A stretch of DNA of 64,000 bases, taken from NCBI GenBank assembly GCA_028875055.1, contig JAPPGG010000027.1, positions 37,517-101,516 of the forward strand, read 5' to 3'. The notes below the pieces were generated by a model that searched no databases, had not been told where the DNA came from, and saw nothing but the letters and a program-made list of their open reading frames with translations. This DNA is from Chloroflexota bacterium. Lineage in GTDB: Bacteria > Chloroflexota > Dehalococcoidia > Lucifugimonadales > UBA3495. Both the position numbers and the translations under genes were made by a program. Within the stretch, counting starts at the first letter, position 1; the number at the start of each line of letters is the position of its first letter. This document shows, piece after piece, positions 8,371 to 17,174 of the stretch.

Positions 8371-9144
8371 TCAGCCAAACCGTCCAGTAATGTAGGCCTC
8401 GGTCCTTTCGTCCTTGGGGTTGGTAAAGATCTGGCGGGTCTGGTCAAACTCGATGAGTTCGCTGATCTTGTCCTCCCGGGGGTTCAGGAAGGCGGTGTAG
8501 TCGGAAACCCGGGCCGCCTGCTGCATATTGTGGGTAACAATGACAATGGAATACTCGTTGGACAGTTCCCGCATCAGCTCCTCAATGGCTTGGGTGGAGA
8601 TGGGGTCAAGGGCGGAGCAGGGTTCGTCCATCAGGATTACGCGGGGCTGGACGGCAAGGGCCCTGGCGATGCAGAGGCGCTGCTGCTGACCGCCGGACAG
8701 GGACAGGGCGCTGTCCTTCAGCCGGTCCTTTACCTCATCCCAGAGGGCGGCGCGGCGGATGGACTGCTCGACCAGCGCAGCCAGGTCGCCCCGGAAGCCA
8801 TTCACCCTGGGTCCGAAGGCCACGTTGTCGAAGATGGACTTGGGGAAGGGGTTGGGCCGCTGGAAGACCATGCCTATCTGGTAGCGAATTTCGGTGGGGT
8901 CAACGCTGTCGTCGTACAGGTCCTCCCCGGCGAAGAGAACCGAACCGGACATATGAAAGCTGGGAATCAGGTCATTCATCCGGTTGAAGCAGCGCAGAAG
9001 GGTGCTTTTTCCTGAGCCGGAAGGACCGATAATGGCGGTTATCCTGTTGGGTTCCACGCCCATGTTCACCTGGTCAATTACGCAGACGGGCCCGTAACAG
9101 ACGTTCAGTTCCCTGGTCTCTATGATGGGACAGTTTTCGGCCAT
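8371..9144 (-). CDS. pstB: Phosphate ABC transporter ATP-binding protein PstB
   Basis: PstB is the cytoplasmic ATPase that drives high-affinity phosphate import through PstCA. All ABC motifs are present in 257 residues: Walker [11 protein letters not shown]-loop [17 protein letters not shown] (typical of PstB), signature LSGGQQQRL, Walker [14 protein letters not shown] and switch His in VTHNMQQ. The gene starts 3 bp after the pstA stop, so the two are translationally coupled. pstS and phoU are not adjacent. It is the last gene of the pstCAB unit. Confidence 0.96.
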   Translation of the reverse strand: MAENCPIIETRELNVCYGPVCVIDQVNMGVEPNRITAIIGPSGSGKSTLLRCFNRMNDLIPSFHMSGSVLFAGEDLYDDSVDPTEIRYQIGMVFQRPNPFPKSIFDNVAFGPRVNGFRGDLAALVEQSIRRAALWDEVKDRLKDSALSLSGGQQQRLCIARALAVQPRVILMDEPCSALDPISTQAIEELMRELSNEYSIVIVTHNMQQAARVSDYTAFLNPREDKISELIEFDQTRQIFTNPKDERTEAYITGRFG

Positions 9145-9147
9145 GGC

Positions 9148-10032
9148 CTAGCCCTCCATGCGCCGCTGGAACCGGTTGCGGAGCAGAACGGCCAGGGCGT
9201 TCATGGACAGCAGCACGACCAGCAGTACGATGATTCCGGCGGCGGCGGCTTCGTGGAAGCCCTCCTGAGGCCGGGAAACCCAGTTGAAAATCTGAATGGG
9301 GAGCACGGTGAACCTGCTCAGCGGCCCGTCGGGGGTGAAGGGAACGAAGGTCAGCGCCCCCATGACGATGAGGGGAGCCGTCTCACCAATGGCCCGGCTG
9401 ACGGCGAGGATTACGCCGGTAAGGATGCCGGGGAAAGCCTGGGGCAGGACCAGCCGCCAGATAGTCTGCCAGCGGGTGGCGCCCAGGGCATATCCACCCT
9501 CGCGAATGGAAGACGGCACGGCGCGGAGGGCTTCCTCGGAGGCAATGATGACGATGGGCAATACCAGCAGGGCCAGAGTGAAGCCGCCGGCCAGGACGCT
9601 CTTGCCGAGGGCCAAGAACCGGACAAAAATCTCCAGGCCGAGGATGCCGTAAACGATGGAGGGCACACCGGCCAGGTTGGCGATGTTGATCTGGATGACC
9701 CGGGCGAACCAGTTGCGAGAGGCGTATTCTTCGAGATAGATGGCAGCCGCGACGCCAAAGCTGAAGGCCAGGGTTCCGGCCACGGCAATTACGTAGATGC
9801 TGCCAAAGAGGGCGGCGCGAATGCCGGCAGCCTCCGGATGGCGGGAGGGAAAGCTGGTAAGGAAGGACCAGTTAACCCTTTGCCAGCCCTCCATGAAAAT
9901 GTTCAGCAGCAGGGCCGCCAGCATTCCCAGGCCGACGAGAATGGAGAGGAGGCAGAGGACATGGAAAATCTGCCCCTCCAGGCGACGCCGGCGCATGCGG
10001 CGGTCGAACCGGCCTGGAATTCTGTCGGCCAC
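9148..10032 (-). CDS. pstA: Phosphate ABC transporter permease PstA
   Basis: This 294-residue inner-membrane permease of the Pst phosphate importer has about six transmembrane segments. It carries the EAA-type cytoplasmic loop that docks PstB ([18 protein letters not shown]) followed by [19 protein letters not shown], both diagnostic of PstA. The chosen start is GTG at 10032, which shares one base with the pstC stop codon (TAG/GTG overlap). A longer open frame through pstC in another register is an artefact of GC-rich codon use. It is co-transcribed with pstC and pstB. Confidence 0.94.
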   Translation of the reverse strand: MADRIPGRFDRRMRRRRLEGQIFHVLCLLSILVGLGMLAALLLNIFMEGWQRVNWSFLTSFPSRHPEAAGIRAALFGSIYVIAVAGTLAFSFGVAAAIYLEEYASRNWFARVIQINIANLAGVPSIVYGILGLEIFVRFLALGKSVLAGGFTLALLVLPIVIIASEEALRAVPSSIREGGYALGATRWQTIWRLVLPQAFPGILTGVILAVSRAIGETAPLIVMGALTFVPFTPDGPLSRFTVLPIQIFNWVSRPQEGFHEAAAAGIIVLLVVLLSMNALAVLLRNRFQRRMEG

Positions 10033-10985
10033 TACTCGTACACCTCCCGGAAGCGGCGGACTATGAACTGGCTGAGCAGGTTCATGGACAGGGTGATTAC
10101 GAAGAGGCTCAGGCCAACCGCGAAGATGGTCTTGAATTCCAGGGTGCCGGTGGGGGTGTCGCCCAGGCTGACCTGGACGATGTAGGCGGTCATGGTCTCG
10201 ATGGGTACGAAGGGATTGAAGGTAAAGGTGGGGTTCTGGCCGGCGGCGATGGTCACGATCATGGTCTCGCCGATGGCGCGGGACGTGGCCAGGATAAAGG
10301 CCGCCACAATGCCCGAGAGGGCCGCCGGTATTACCACGCGGGTGGACACCTCGAGCCTGGTGGCCCCCAGGGCATAGGCGCCCTCCCGCAGCGACCGCGG
10401 GACCGACCGCATGGCATCCTCGCTGAGGCTGGAGACCATGGGAAGAATCATTATTCCCATGACGATGGAGGCGCTCAGGCCGTTGAACACGGATATGTCG
10501 TCGGAGATGGACCGCAGAATGGGAGTGACGAAGAGCAGGGCGAAGTAGCCGTAAACCACGGTGGGGATGCCCGCCAGAATTTCCAGGACGGGCTTGACGA
10601 TCTGGCGCGCGGTATCCGGGGCGTACTCGCTGAGGTAGATGGCGCTCATCAATCCCAGGGGGAGAGCAACGAACATCGCGCCCATGGATGTGAGAATGGT
10701 CCCAGTTACCAGGGGAAGGATGCCGAAGTTCTTGGAGGCGAACAGCGGAGTCCACTTGGTGTTGGTAAGGAACTCCACTATGGAGACTTCCTGGAAGAAG
10801 AGGGCGGCCTCGAAGATGAGGACGGAAACGATGCCGACAGTGGTGAAAATGGAGACTATGCTGCAGAAGAACAGGACCGCCTTGATGATCCGTTCCGGCA
10901 GGTATCGCTTCCAACGACGGGTCCGGCCGACCCAGGGGATGGGGCCGGACACGAGTTCCTCGTAGGCGGTATCGGGACTGGTCAC
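10032..10985 (-). CDS. pstC: Phosphate ABC transporter permease PstC
   Basis: This 317-residue inner-membrane permease pairs with PstA. It shows an N-terminal cytoplasmic stretch, about six transmembrane helices, the EAA loop ([19 protein letters not shown]) and [21 protein letters not shown]. The start is GTG at 10985 with only a weak ribosome site; the N-terminus [11 protein letters not shown] is plausible but the start is the least certain part. It is the first gene of the operon; the substrate-binding gene pstS, often upstream, is absent here. A Pho-box-like repeat lies about 170-195 bp upstream. Confidence 0.92.
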   Translation of the reverse strand: MTSPDTAYEELVSGPIPWVGRTRRWKRYLPERIIKAVLFFCSIVSIFTTVGIVSVLIFEAALFFQEVSIVEFLTNTKWTPLFASKNFGILPLVTGTILTSMGAMFVALPLGLMSAIYLSEYAPDTARQIVKPVLEILAGIPTVVYGYFALLFVTPILRSISDDISVFNGLSASIVMGIMILPMVSSLSEDAMRSVPRSLREGAYALGATRLEVSTRVVIPAALSGIVAAFILATSRAIGETMIVTIAAGQNPTFTFNPFVPIETMTAYIVQVSLGDTPTGTLEFKTIFAVGLSLFVITLSMNLLSQFIVRRFREVYE

Positions 10986-11150
10986 GTTGTCGCGTCCACC
11001 GGGCGCACAGCCGGGGAAATCCCCGTGTAGTGGTCAGGAAAGGAAATCAGGGGAATACCTCTTTTTCCGGGTTCGATCAGGGCTCAGATTCAGGCCAACA
11101 AATAGATTAAGTTACCGATATGGCATAAACAATGGCTATTCTGAAAGCAA

Positions 11151-11180
11151 TTGTTTAACGATTTGTTTAACGATTGTTAA
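11151..11180 (-). promoter_or_regulatory. Candidate Pho box upstream of pstCAB
   Basis: Read on the pst coding strand, TTAACA, TTAAACA and TTAAACA occur as direct repeats whose starts are 10 and 12 bp apart. This resembles the roughly 11-bp period of PhoP binding sites in Gram-positive bacteria. The patch is AT-rich against a GC-rich background, and the next gene on this strand is pstC, 166 bp away. Confidence 0.5.
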
Positions 11181-11387
11181 AGCGGTTTTCCACGGGCGGG
11201 CCGTAGGGGCTGGGAGATGGCGGCTTAACTGAATGTCCCTCTGAGCGAAGCCGAAGAGTCCAGGGGCTGACGTCAAATTGAAGGTAGAAGTATCCCAGCG
11301 CACCAATTCGTCGTTCTCGCGAAGGCGGGAACCTCGCCGGCTGTAGTCAAGCTTCCTGCTCTCACAGAAATGACGGGGCAACTTGAC

Positions 11388-11583
11388 CAGAGCTATCGCA
11401 TGAAAGATTCGCCCTACAGCCGGCTAATATCCACGAGGCAAAGCAATGTCGCCCTGAGCTTGCCGAAGGGGCCTGAAATCCTCATCCTCAGCACAGTTTC
11501 GAGTTGAGAAGGTGGTTCCAGGGATAGATTTTAGATGCTTCGGCTTCGCTCAGCATGACATTCAATTGAAGCGCGATTGCCCT
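11388..11583. mobile_element. MITE family 2, copy A (196 bp)
   Basis: A non-coding element runs from CAGAGCTATCGCATGAA to its inverted counterpart ending GCGATTGCCCTG. The left 90 bp nearly match, inverted, the right part of copy C (19381-19577), and the right part matches copy B (14176-14371). No clear target duplication is seen, so this may be an older or hybrid copy. It fills most of the gene-free stretch 10986-11725. Confidence 0.7.
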
Positions 11584-11668
11584 GTCCAGTCGGAATACCC
11601 TTTACTCCCACCCTCTCCCTCCCCCACCGAGGAGCGGGTCCCTATGCCTGGCGGGCAGTTGAAATTCG

Positions 11669-11696
11669 TTGTTGAGCGTAACGGCAATGCTATAAT
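11669..11696 (+). promoter_or_regulatory. Promoter of the 11.7-kb monooxygenase gene
   Basis: TTGTTG at 11669-11674 and a perfect TATAAT at 11691-11696 are 16 bp apart. The start codon follows 29 bp later. Confidence 0.55.
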
Positions 11697-11725
11697 TTGC
11701 CGCATTCACCATCCAGGAGTTGAAC

Positions 11726-12766
11726 GTGGGCGGCAGTTTAATCTTGAGCGTCGTGGACCAGTCTCCGGTCAGGGCCGGGGGCACGGCCGGGGATGCCTTG
11801 CGGGAGACCATCCAGCTGGCGGTGGCGGCGGAAAAACTGGGCTACTACCGCTACTGGCTGGCCGAACACCACAACATCCGCAATTTCGCCGGCACCAGTC
11901 CCGAGGTACTGGTGGGACAGGTGGCGGCCCACACCAATACGATCCGGGTGGGGAGCGGCGGCGTTATGCTGTCCCACTACAGCGCGCTCAAGGTGGCGGA
12001 GAACTTCCGGATGCTGGACTCCCTGTACCCGGGGCGGATTGACCTGGGTGTGGGCCGAGCGCCGGGAAGCGACCACCTGACGGCGGCGGCCCTGTCCTAT
12101 CCGGGCAGCCCCAAGGACGTCCAGCATTATCCCAGGCAGGTGGTGGACCTGGTGGGATACCTGAACGGAGGACTGGAGCCCGAGCATCCCTTTGCGCAGG
12201 TTCAGGCCGGTCCGGACCGGCCGCAGACGGCTCCCGAGGTGTGGCTGCTGGGGTCGCGGTACGAGAGCGCCTACATGGCGGCGAAGCTGGGGATGCCCTT
12301 CGCCTACGCCCACTTTTTCGGCCTTGGGGTGGACGAGGGCCCGTCCATTGTGGAGGGGTACCGCAAACAGTTTGAGCCCTCCAGGTTCCTGGACGAACCC
12401 AAGATCAATATTGGGGTGCAGGTACTCTGCGCTGAGACGGAGGAGGCGGCGCTGAGAATAGCGGCCAGCCGCAACCTGGGGCGCCTGTACTCGGTGACCA
12501 ACCGTGCCAAGGGGATTCCGACGGTGGAGGAGGCCGAGAGCTACAACTACCAGATGAACGAGCTGGCCTTCATCCGCCAGTACAGCCAGGTGTGCGCCGA
12601 CGGGGACCCGCAGCAGGTGAAGGAGAAGCTGGAAAAGATCGCGAAGCTGTACCAGACGCCGGACCTGAGCGTGGTTACCATCTGCCACGACTTTGCGGAC
12701 CGGGTGCGGTCCTACGAACTGGTGGCGGAGGCTTTCGGGCTGGGCGAGGGTTGCGCCGGCAGGTAG
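11726..12766 (+). CDS. LLM-class flavin-dependent oxidoreductase, MsnO8/YhbW type
   Basis: This 346-residue luciferase-like protein has the N-terminal LSVVDQSPVRAGGTAGDALRETI pattern of the MsnO8/YhbW subgroup. It also has YYRYWLAEHHNIRNFAGTSPEVLVG, RVGSGGVMLSHYSALKVAENF, GRIDLGVGRAPGSD, and a C-terminal ADRVRSYELVAEAFGL. FMN is the usual cofactor in this subgroup; the substrate is unknown. GTG at 11726 is chosen because AGGAG lies 6 nt upstream; a TTG two codons earlier has no site. It is a single gene with its own promoter. Confidence 0.85.
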   Translation: MGGSLILSVVDQSPVRAGGTAGDALRETIQLAVAAEKLGYYRYWLAEHHNIRNFAGTSPEVLVGQVAAHTNTIRVGSGGVMLSHYSALKVAENFRMLDSLYPGRIDLGVGRAPGSDHLTAAALSYPGSPKDVQHYPRQVVDLVGYLNGGLEPEHPFAQVQAGPDRPQTAPEVWLLGSRYESAYMAAKLGMPFAYAHFFGLGVDEGPSIVEGYRKQFEPSRFLDEPKINIGVQVLCAETEEAALRIAASRNLGRLYSVTNRAKGIPTVEEAESYNYQMNELAFIRQYSQVCADGDPQQVKEKLEKIAKLYQTPDLSVVTICHDFADRVRSYELVAEAFGLGEGCAGR

Positions 12767-13084
12767 GGGTGACCGGCGTGCCTGCCTGGCGGGATTCCGG
12801 CCGTGTTGCGAAAAGGGACGGAACTCCTGAGCATGGCCCGGGACTGTAGGTGGTTACACGGCTGATGGCGAGGGTTGGCATTCTTCACTGCATTCATGAA
12901 GGGCAGTGGCGCGAGTCCTGGTCACTGGGCAGCCGGGGTACCGCCTGAACCGTTTGGACCAGCCTCATCGAACTTATGGCCAGGAAAAGGGCAGCTCCTC
13001 TCGGGCGAGGACCGAGAACTGCGGACCGAGGACCAAGAGTCCTTACTTGGTTCCCGCAAACGCGGCATTCATTCCGGTTTCAGG
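12767..13084. other. Gene-free spacer, nothing recognised
   Basis: These 318 bp lie between two convergent monooxygenase genes. I see no coding sequence, strong hairpin or member of the local repeat families. Confidence 0.5.
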
Positions 13085-14077
13085 TCAGCCCTCAAAGGTC
13101 TCGATCACCCGCTGGTATGACTGCCTGGCATCATCCACGGTGAAGGGGGCAACCACCGGGAGGGCCAGGCCCAGGCCGCGCCGCCTCTCAATTTCGGCGC
13201 GACACTCCTCGGCGCTGCCAACCACGGCCACCTGGTCCTGCATTTCCACGCTGATGCATCCGGAAGCTTCCCGCAGATCTCCTCGGTCGATAGCGTCGGC
13301 GGCGGCGGCCATTTCCGGTCCAAAGCCCATTTCGCGGAAGAAGTTGCAGTAGAAGGGATTGCTGGCGTAACGGGCGATCTGCTCCTGGAGGCTGGCGCGG
13401 GCGTCGCGCAGGTTGTCCGACACTGCCACCCGGACGTAGCCAGCGATGTCTATCTCAGCAGGGTCGCGGCCGGCTTTTTCGGCGCCACGACGCAGGTGGT
13501 GGACGGCCTGCTCCAGGTAGCTGGAGGTGGTCCAGTTGAGGAGGACGCCGTCAGCCAGTTCGCCGGTCAGTTCCAGCATCCGGGGGCCGAGGGCCGCCAC
13601 ATAGATGGGCACCCGCTGCAGGGGAGCGGCGGCGCCGAGGGTGGCGTTCCCCACGTTGAACTGCCGGCCCGCGAGGGAGACGCTTTCACCGTCCAGGAGC
13701 CGGCGGGCCAGGACCAGGGTTTCCCGCATGTGGGTAAGCGGGCGGCGGAAGGGGATGCCATGGACATTTTCCACCGAAGGCCGGTGGCCCACGCCCAGGC
13801 CCAGTACGAACCGACCCTGGGAAAGGGTGGCGAGCCCGGCGGCGGACATGGCGGTCAGCATGGGGGTGCGGTAATAGATGGGCAGGATGCCGGTGGCCAG
13901 TCTTATGGTCTGGGTCTGGGGAGCCAGAAAAGCTAGCTGGGTCAGGGAATCGCGACCGGAGCCCTCGGGGACCCAGACCATCTCGTAGCCCCGGCTTTCG
14001 GCCAGGCGGGCCAGCGCCAGGGAATCGGCAGGAGGCAACTGGGGGTCGTTTTCCAGGCGGACGGCGATGCGGGGCAT
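13085..14077 (-). CDS. LLM-class flavin-dependent oxidoreductase, F420-type
   Basis: This 330-residue luciferase-fold oxidoreductase resembles the F420-dependent methylene-H4MPT reductase-like branch. Motifs are YEMVWVPEGSGRDSLTQLAFL, IRLATGILPIYYRTP, GRFVLGLGVGHRPSVENVHG, PIYVAALGPRMLELTGELADGVLLNW and a C-terminal VVGSAEECRAEIE. ATG at 14077 is preferred because GGAG lies 6-7 nt upstream; the 17 codons before it are not family-like. Cofactor (F420 versus FMN) and substrate are inferred only from subgroup resemblance. Confidence 0.83.
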   Translation of the reverse strand: MPRIAVRLENDPQLPPADSLALARLAESRGYEMVWVPEGSGRDSLTQLAFLAPQTQTIRLATGILPIYYRTPMLTAMSAAGLATLSQGRFVLGLGVGHRPSVENVHGIPFRRPLTHMRETLVLARRLLDGESVSLAGRQFNVGNATLGAAAPLQRVPIYVAALGPRMLELTGELADGVLLNWTTSSYLEQAVHHLRRGAEKAGRDPAEIDIAGYVRVAVSDNLRDARASLQEQIARYASNPFYCNFFREMGFGPEMAAAADAIDRGDLREASGCISVEMQDQVAVVGSAEECRAEIERRRGLGLALPVVAPFTVDDARQSYQRVIETFEG

Positions 14078-14175
14078 ATGGTTCTCCTTCGAGGGGAATG
14101 GGGTTGGAGGAATTGGGACCGCCAACAATTATCTCAGAGGTGGTAAGGCGCTGGCGAGGAGGACCTCCTGGCAAC

Positions 14176-14371
14176 CAGGGCAATCGCGTTTTAATTGAAT
14201 GTCATGCTGAGCGAAGCCGAAGCATCTAAGATCTATCCCTGGAACCACCTTCACTACCCGCAGCCGGGCTGAGGATGAGGACTTCAGGCCCTTCGGCAAG
14301 CTCAGGGCGACATGACTTCTGCCCACCGAATTGTGCCTCCTGTAGCCTGATTCTATAGTGCAATTGCCCTG
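14176..14371. mobile_element. MITE family 2, copy B, with 10-bp target duplication
   Basis: This 196-bp non-coding element has ends CAGGGCAATCGC and GCAATTGCCCTG, inverted repeats matching 11 of 12. It is flanked by the exact direct repeat TCCTGGCAAC at 14166-14175 and 14372-14381. The interior shares long stretches with copies at 11388 (opposite orientation) and 19381. It has no ORF. The rest of the 14078-14697 spacer holds nothing further that I recognise. Confidence 0.85.
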
Positions 14372-14697
14372 TCCTGGCAACCGGTTTGCCCAACTCTGGC
14401 AGTCCTACCAGGTTGCTATGGTGGGCGCCCAGTCCGGATTGTCATTCCGGTCTCGAGCGTCGGTCGGGGCGGGTTGCCTCTGGTCAACCGCCAGCCGGAC
14501 AAGGGGTCCAGGACGCCAGCCAAAGCCGGAACGACGGGTAACTCCCCGCCGATCCCTCATGGCAGGGGCGCCGCCTGACGGTTCTGGAGGAGTGGGCTGA
14601 AGCGATATCGCACCTCGAGATTCGCGGGACGGTCTAAAACGCGCGCCCGCGACGCCGGCCCGGGCCCTTGACGGGAAGCCTTCCGTGAACCGATACG

Positions 14698-15411
14698 TTA
14701 CACCCCCATTTGACGGGCCAGGTCAGTGAAGTCGGTGGCCACTATGTCGAAAGACGGGTCCGGAGTGGGATCAGGGGTGCGGTCGGGGCCGTGTTCCATG
14801 GGGCGTGGGACGAAACCGGACTTCAGGCCCACCTTCTGGGCGGAGAGCAGGTCGCCCTGGTGGGCGGCGGTCATCATCACCTGTTCCGGGCGCAGGCCCA
14901 GCAGTTCCACGGTGGTCAGGTAGCTCTCGGGGTCGGGCTTGTAATGGTGGGCCACCTCGGCCCCCAGGATGGCGTCCCAGGGGAGACCGCCGTTCTTGGC
15001 CATGTTGGTCATCAGGGCAATGTTGCCGTTGGACATGGTAGCGATGATGTAGCGCTGCTTCAGGCGGTAAAGGCCCGGCACGGAGTCCGCCCAGGGACGC
15101 AGGTTGTGCCAGAAGAAGTTTACTTCCCGCTTTTCGTCCTCGGACAAGCCTTCTATTCCATACTCGGTCAGCACTTCTTCCAGGGACATTCGGTGGAGAG
15201 CGTCCAGGTTGGTCCAGGGGAGTTCGCCGGTGCGCACCTTGTTCATAAAGGGCTGGTACTTGCCACGCCAAGCGTCGGCGAAAGCGTCCCAGTCCCGCTC
15301 GATGCCCCGGGCGCTGCCGAAAGCGGCGCACTGGGCGATGATGCTGCCGCGCCAGTCCACTACCGTGCCGAATACGTCAAAAATCAGGGCCCTGACATCA
15401 GGTGGAGCCAT
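14698..15411 (-). CDS. Haloacid dehalogenase type II-like HAD hydrolase
   Basis: This 237-residue HAD-superfamily enzyme is of the L-2-haloacid dehalogenase type. Motif I is LIFDVFGTVVDWRGS (nucleophile Asp near residue 11), motif II ATMSNGN with the catalytic Ser, motif III Lys in HHYKPDPESY, and motif IV MMTAAHQGDLLSAQ. The D-V-F-G-T-V-V-D-W signature is characteristic of type II dehalogenases rather than phosphatases. It could release halide from short 2-haloacids. It is a single gene, 44 bp downstream of an HTH-protein gene on the same strand. Confidence 0.82.
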   Translation of the reverse strand: MAPPDVRALIFDVFGTVVDWRGSIIAQCAAFGSARGIERDWDAFADAWRGKYQPFMNKVRTGELPWTNLDALHRMSLEEVLTEYGIEGLSEDEKREVNFFWHNLRPWADSVPGLYRLKQRYIIATMSNGNIALMTNMAKNGGLPWDAILGAEVAHHYKPDPESYLTTVELLGLRPEQVMMTAAHQGDLLSAQKVGLKSGFVPRPMEHGPDRTPDPTPDPSFDIVATDFTDLARQMGV

Positions 15412-15455
15412 GCTTCCTCCGGTATTTGCTTATTTCCGCGCCGCCAGGACTAGTA

Positions 15456-15860
15456 TCAGTCCAGGCCCAGCGGCAATCCTTTGTCCTTAACTATCTGCAG
15501 GCAGGCGGGGCAGCACTTGTCGTCGCTCAGCTCATCCTGGACGGCCCACAGGTTTTCGCTCTCCAGCCCGCACAGGAAGACGGGGACAGTTTCCTCGATG
15601 CCGACGTCAACGATGTAGTGAATGTTGCCGGTCCTGGTCTCAACAGGCCACCACCACAGGGGCATTCCACTGGCCATCTCGTGATACCGGGCCTTGTCGT
15701 CGTCCAGCCAGCCTTCGCCGGGCATTTCGACCATCCAGGTCCGGTCCCGGGGGCCGCCTTCCCTGGTGGCCTTGAGGCGGCCTTCACGGATGTAGCGGCG
15801 AATTTCGGCCTGGGAGAGATTAAGCCGATAAGATGCTTCCTGAATTGTTACACGCTCCAT
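15456..15860 (-). CDS. Helix-turn-helix protein with C-terminal CxxC
   Basis: This 134-residue protein has N-terminal VTIQEASYRLNLSQAEIRRYIREGRLKA, which reads as a MerR/excisionase-like winged helix. A tryptophan-rich middle and a C-terminal KCCPACLQIV follow. The basic WMVEMPGEGW loop fits the wing. The CPAC plus a Cys before it could bind a metal. It may be a small regulator; no target is identifiable, though the HAD dehalogenase gene lies immediately downstream. I do not recognise a named family. Confidence 0.65.
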   Translation of the reverse strand: MERVTIQEASYRLNLSQAEIRRYIREGRLKATREGGPRDRTWMVEMPGEGWLDDDKARYHEMASGMPLWWWPVETRTGNIHYIVDVGIEETVPVFLCGLESENLWAVQDELSDDKCCPACLQIVKDKGLPLGLD

Positions 15861-15962
15861 TCTTGTCCCTCGTCAGCTTACATGGGCTGCCTGGACTGGC
15901 ACCAGGTCCGGGTAACAGGATACCGCAAAACATGGCAATGCTGTAGGTCTTCCGGGGAGGCA

Positions 15963-16139
15963 GCAAAAGTTTAGAGTTGGTGTGTTACAAGGCTGGAAAA
16001 CCCGTCGTTCCCGCGCAGGCGGGAACCTGGAACCGGTGCAAACCGTGGGTTGGGTAGGGGCGCATGGCCATGCGCCCCTACGAAGTCGGAGGTATGACGG
16101 GTGTATGGGCAGGCAATTCCCTCAACTCAGAACTGTTAC
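15963..16139. mobile_element. MITE family 1, copy 1, with perfect internal palindrome
   Basis: This is about 177 bp, repeated at 18393-18560 and 19196-19372 in the same orientation. All copies share the CCCGTCGTTCCCGCGCAGG core. The right end GAACTGTTAC is roughly inverted relative to the left end. Bases 16054-16081 form a perfect 28-bp palindrome, half-site GTAGGGGCGCATGG. It is non-coding. Confidence 0.7.
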
Positions 16140-16188
16140 GGGAAGCAAGGCTGAGGGCTCCGCCTGGGTTACCGAGCTTGAAGGCCGG

Positions 16189-16851
16189 TCAGAAGTCTTC
16201 GGTGACTCCGGCGGACGGGGGAGCGTCAACGCTGACCCGCTCGGGGCAGTCCCTGGCGCCGATGGGACAGAAACGGCATTCACTGTAGCTGGGTACCTTC
16301 CTGGGCGCCTGCAGCGTGCTCAGGGTGCGAATCAGGCTGCCGAGGGCGCTCACGAACTGCTGGTCCACCGCCGCACCGGGAATGTCCACCGGACCGTCGG
16401 GGTAAACCAACTGGCCACTGACGGCGGCGCCGTGGAACCTGCTCTTGAGGGCGCGGGGCAGAGCGTACAGGTAGGTCATTACCTGGGCGGTGTGGGAAGC
16501 GCTGGGCTGTCCCACCTTGGCGTCCACCACTATCACCTCGTTGTCCCGGGCGACAACGAGGTCGGGCCGGCCGGCGAGGGTAGCCACATTCCCCCTGAGG
16601 GTGAAAGAGTTCTGGGAATCCAGGGAGACCTGGTAACCCTGCCTTTCATAATAGCGGCGGGTCTGCTCCAGGAGTTCGCCGTGGCGGATAAGCCACTGGA
16701 CCTGGTCGAAGTCGGAGGGTACCTTTTCCCAGGAAGACCCCTCGAACTGGGCCCGAAACCAGGCCCCCCACTGGCAGGAGACTTCGCCCACCAGGAGCTT
16801 GCTGATCCAGGACACCCAGATGTAAGGTCCACCGACCCGGGCCAGGGCCAT
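16189..16851 (-). CDS. Cas4-like PD-(D/E)XK nuclease with 4Fe-4S cysteine pattern
   Basis: This 220-residue protein belongs to the PD-(D/E)XK (RecB/Cas4) exonuclease group. The nuclease core is GRPDLVVARDNEVIVVDAKVG, with Asp, Asp and the DAK triad, followed by QVMTYLYALP. One cysteine precedes the core (GEVSCQWGAWF, near residue 25) and three follow (ECRFCPIGARDC), the C...CxxCx5C arrangement that holds an iron-sulfur cluster in Cas4 and AddB. The start at 16851 has GAGGTGA about 5 nt upstream; the frame extends to a TTG at 16932 without a ribosome site. No cas genes or CRISPR array are present, so it is probably a stand-alone DNA-processing enzyme. Confidence 0.8.
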   Translation of the reverse strand: MALARVGGPYIWVSWISKLLVGEVSCQWGAWFRAQFEGSSWEKVPSDFDQVQWLIRHGELLEQTRRYYERQGYQVSLDSQNSFTLRGNVATLAGRPDLVVARDNEVIVVDAKVGQPSASHTAQVMTYLYALPRALKSRFHGAAVSGQLVYPDGPVDIPGAAVDQQFVSALGSLIRTLSTLQAPRKVPSYSECRFCPIGARDCPERVSVDAPPSAGVTEDF

Positions 16852-17174
16852 GCCGTCACCTCGCCTGCTGCATTCGAATAAATGTTCTGCAGACCAGTCT
16901 ATAAAGGGAAGGGCGGGTAAGGCAATGGGCAAGTGTCAGCAGAAGCTGCAGGAGATCTGGCGCAACCTGGTTTGGCTGGGTATGATTTGCCAGTATGCCG
17001 CATATGCCAGGCCGACAGCGGAATTTCCGCAAAATAGAGCCGGGGTTTACCGGACGGACCTCGGCGGCGGAGAAGAGCAGCTGCCGATTTGAGCGGTCCA
17101 GGGAGACCGGGAGCGGCGCACAGACAAGGGGCCAGTCAACCTGAAAAGCAAGCAAGGCCGTGGAGGGAACCGCA
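16852..17174. other. Divergent spacer, nothing specific
   Basis: These 323 bp lie between the Cas4-like and monooxygenase start codons. They must hold two promoters, but no convincing hexamer pair or repeat was found. Confidence 0.4.

Noticed and set aside
9148..10914. 588-codon frame covering pstA and part of pstC
   Set aside because: Its first half is an out-of-frame reading of pstC; the true pstA starts at 10032.
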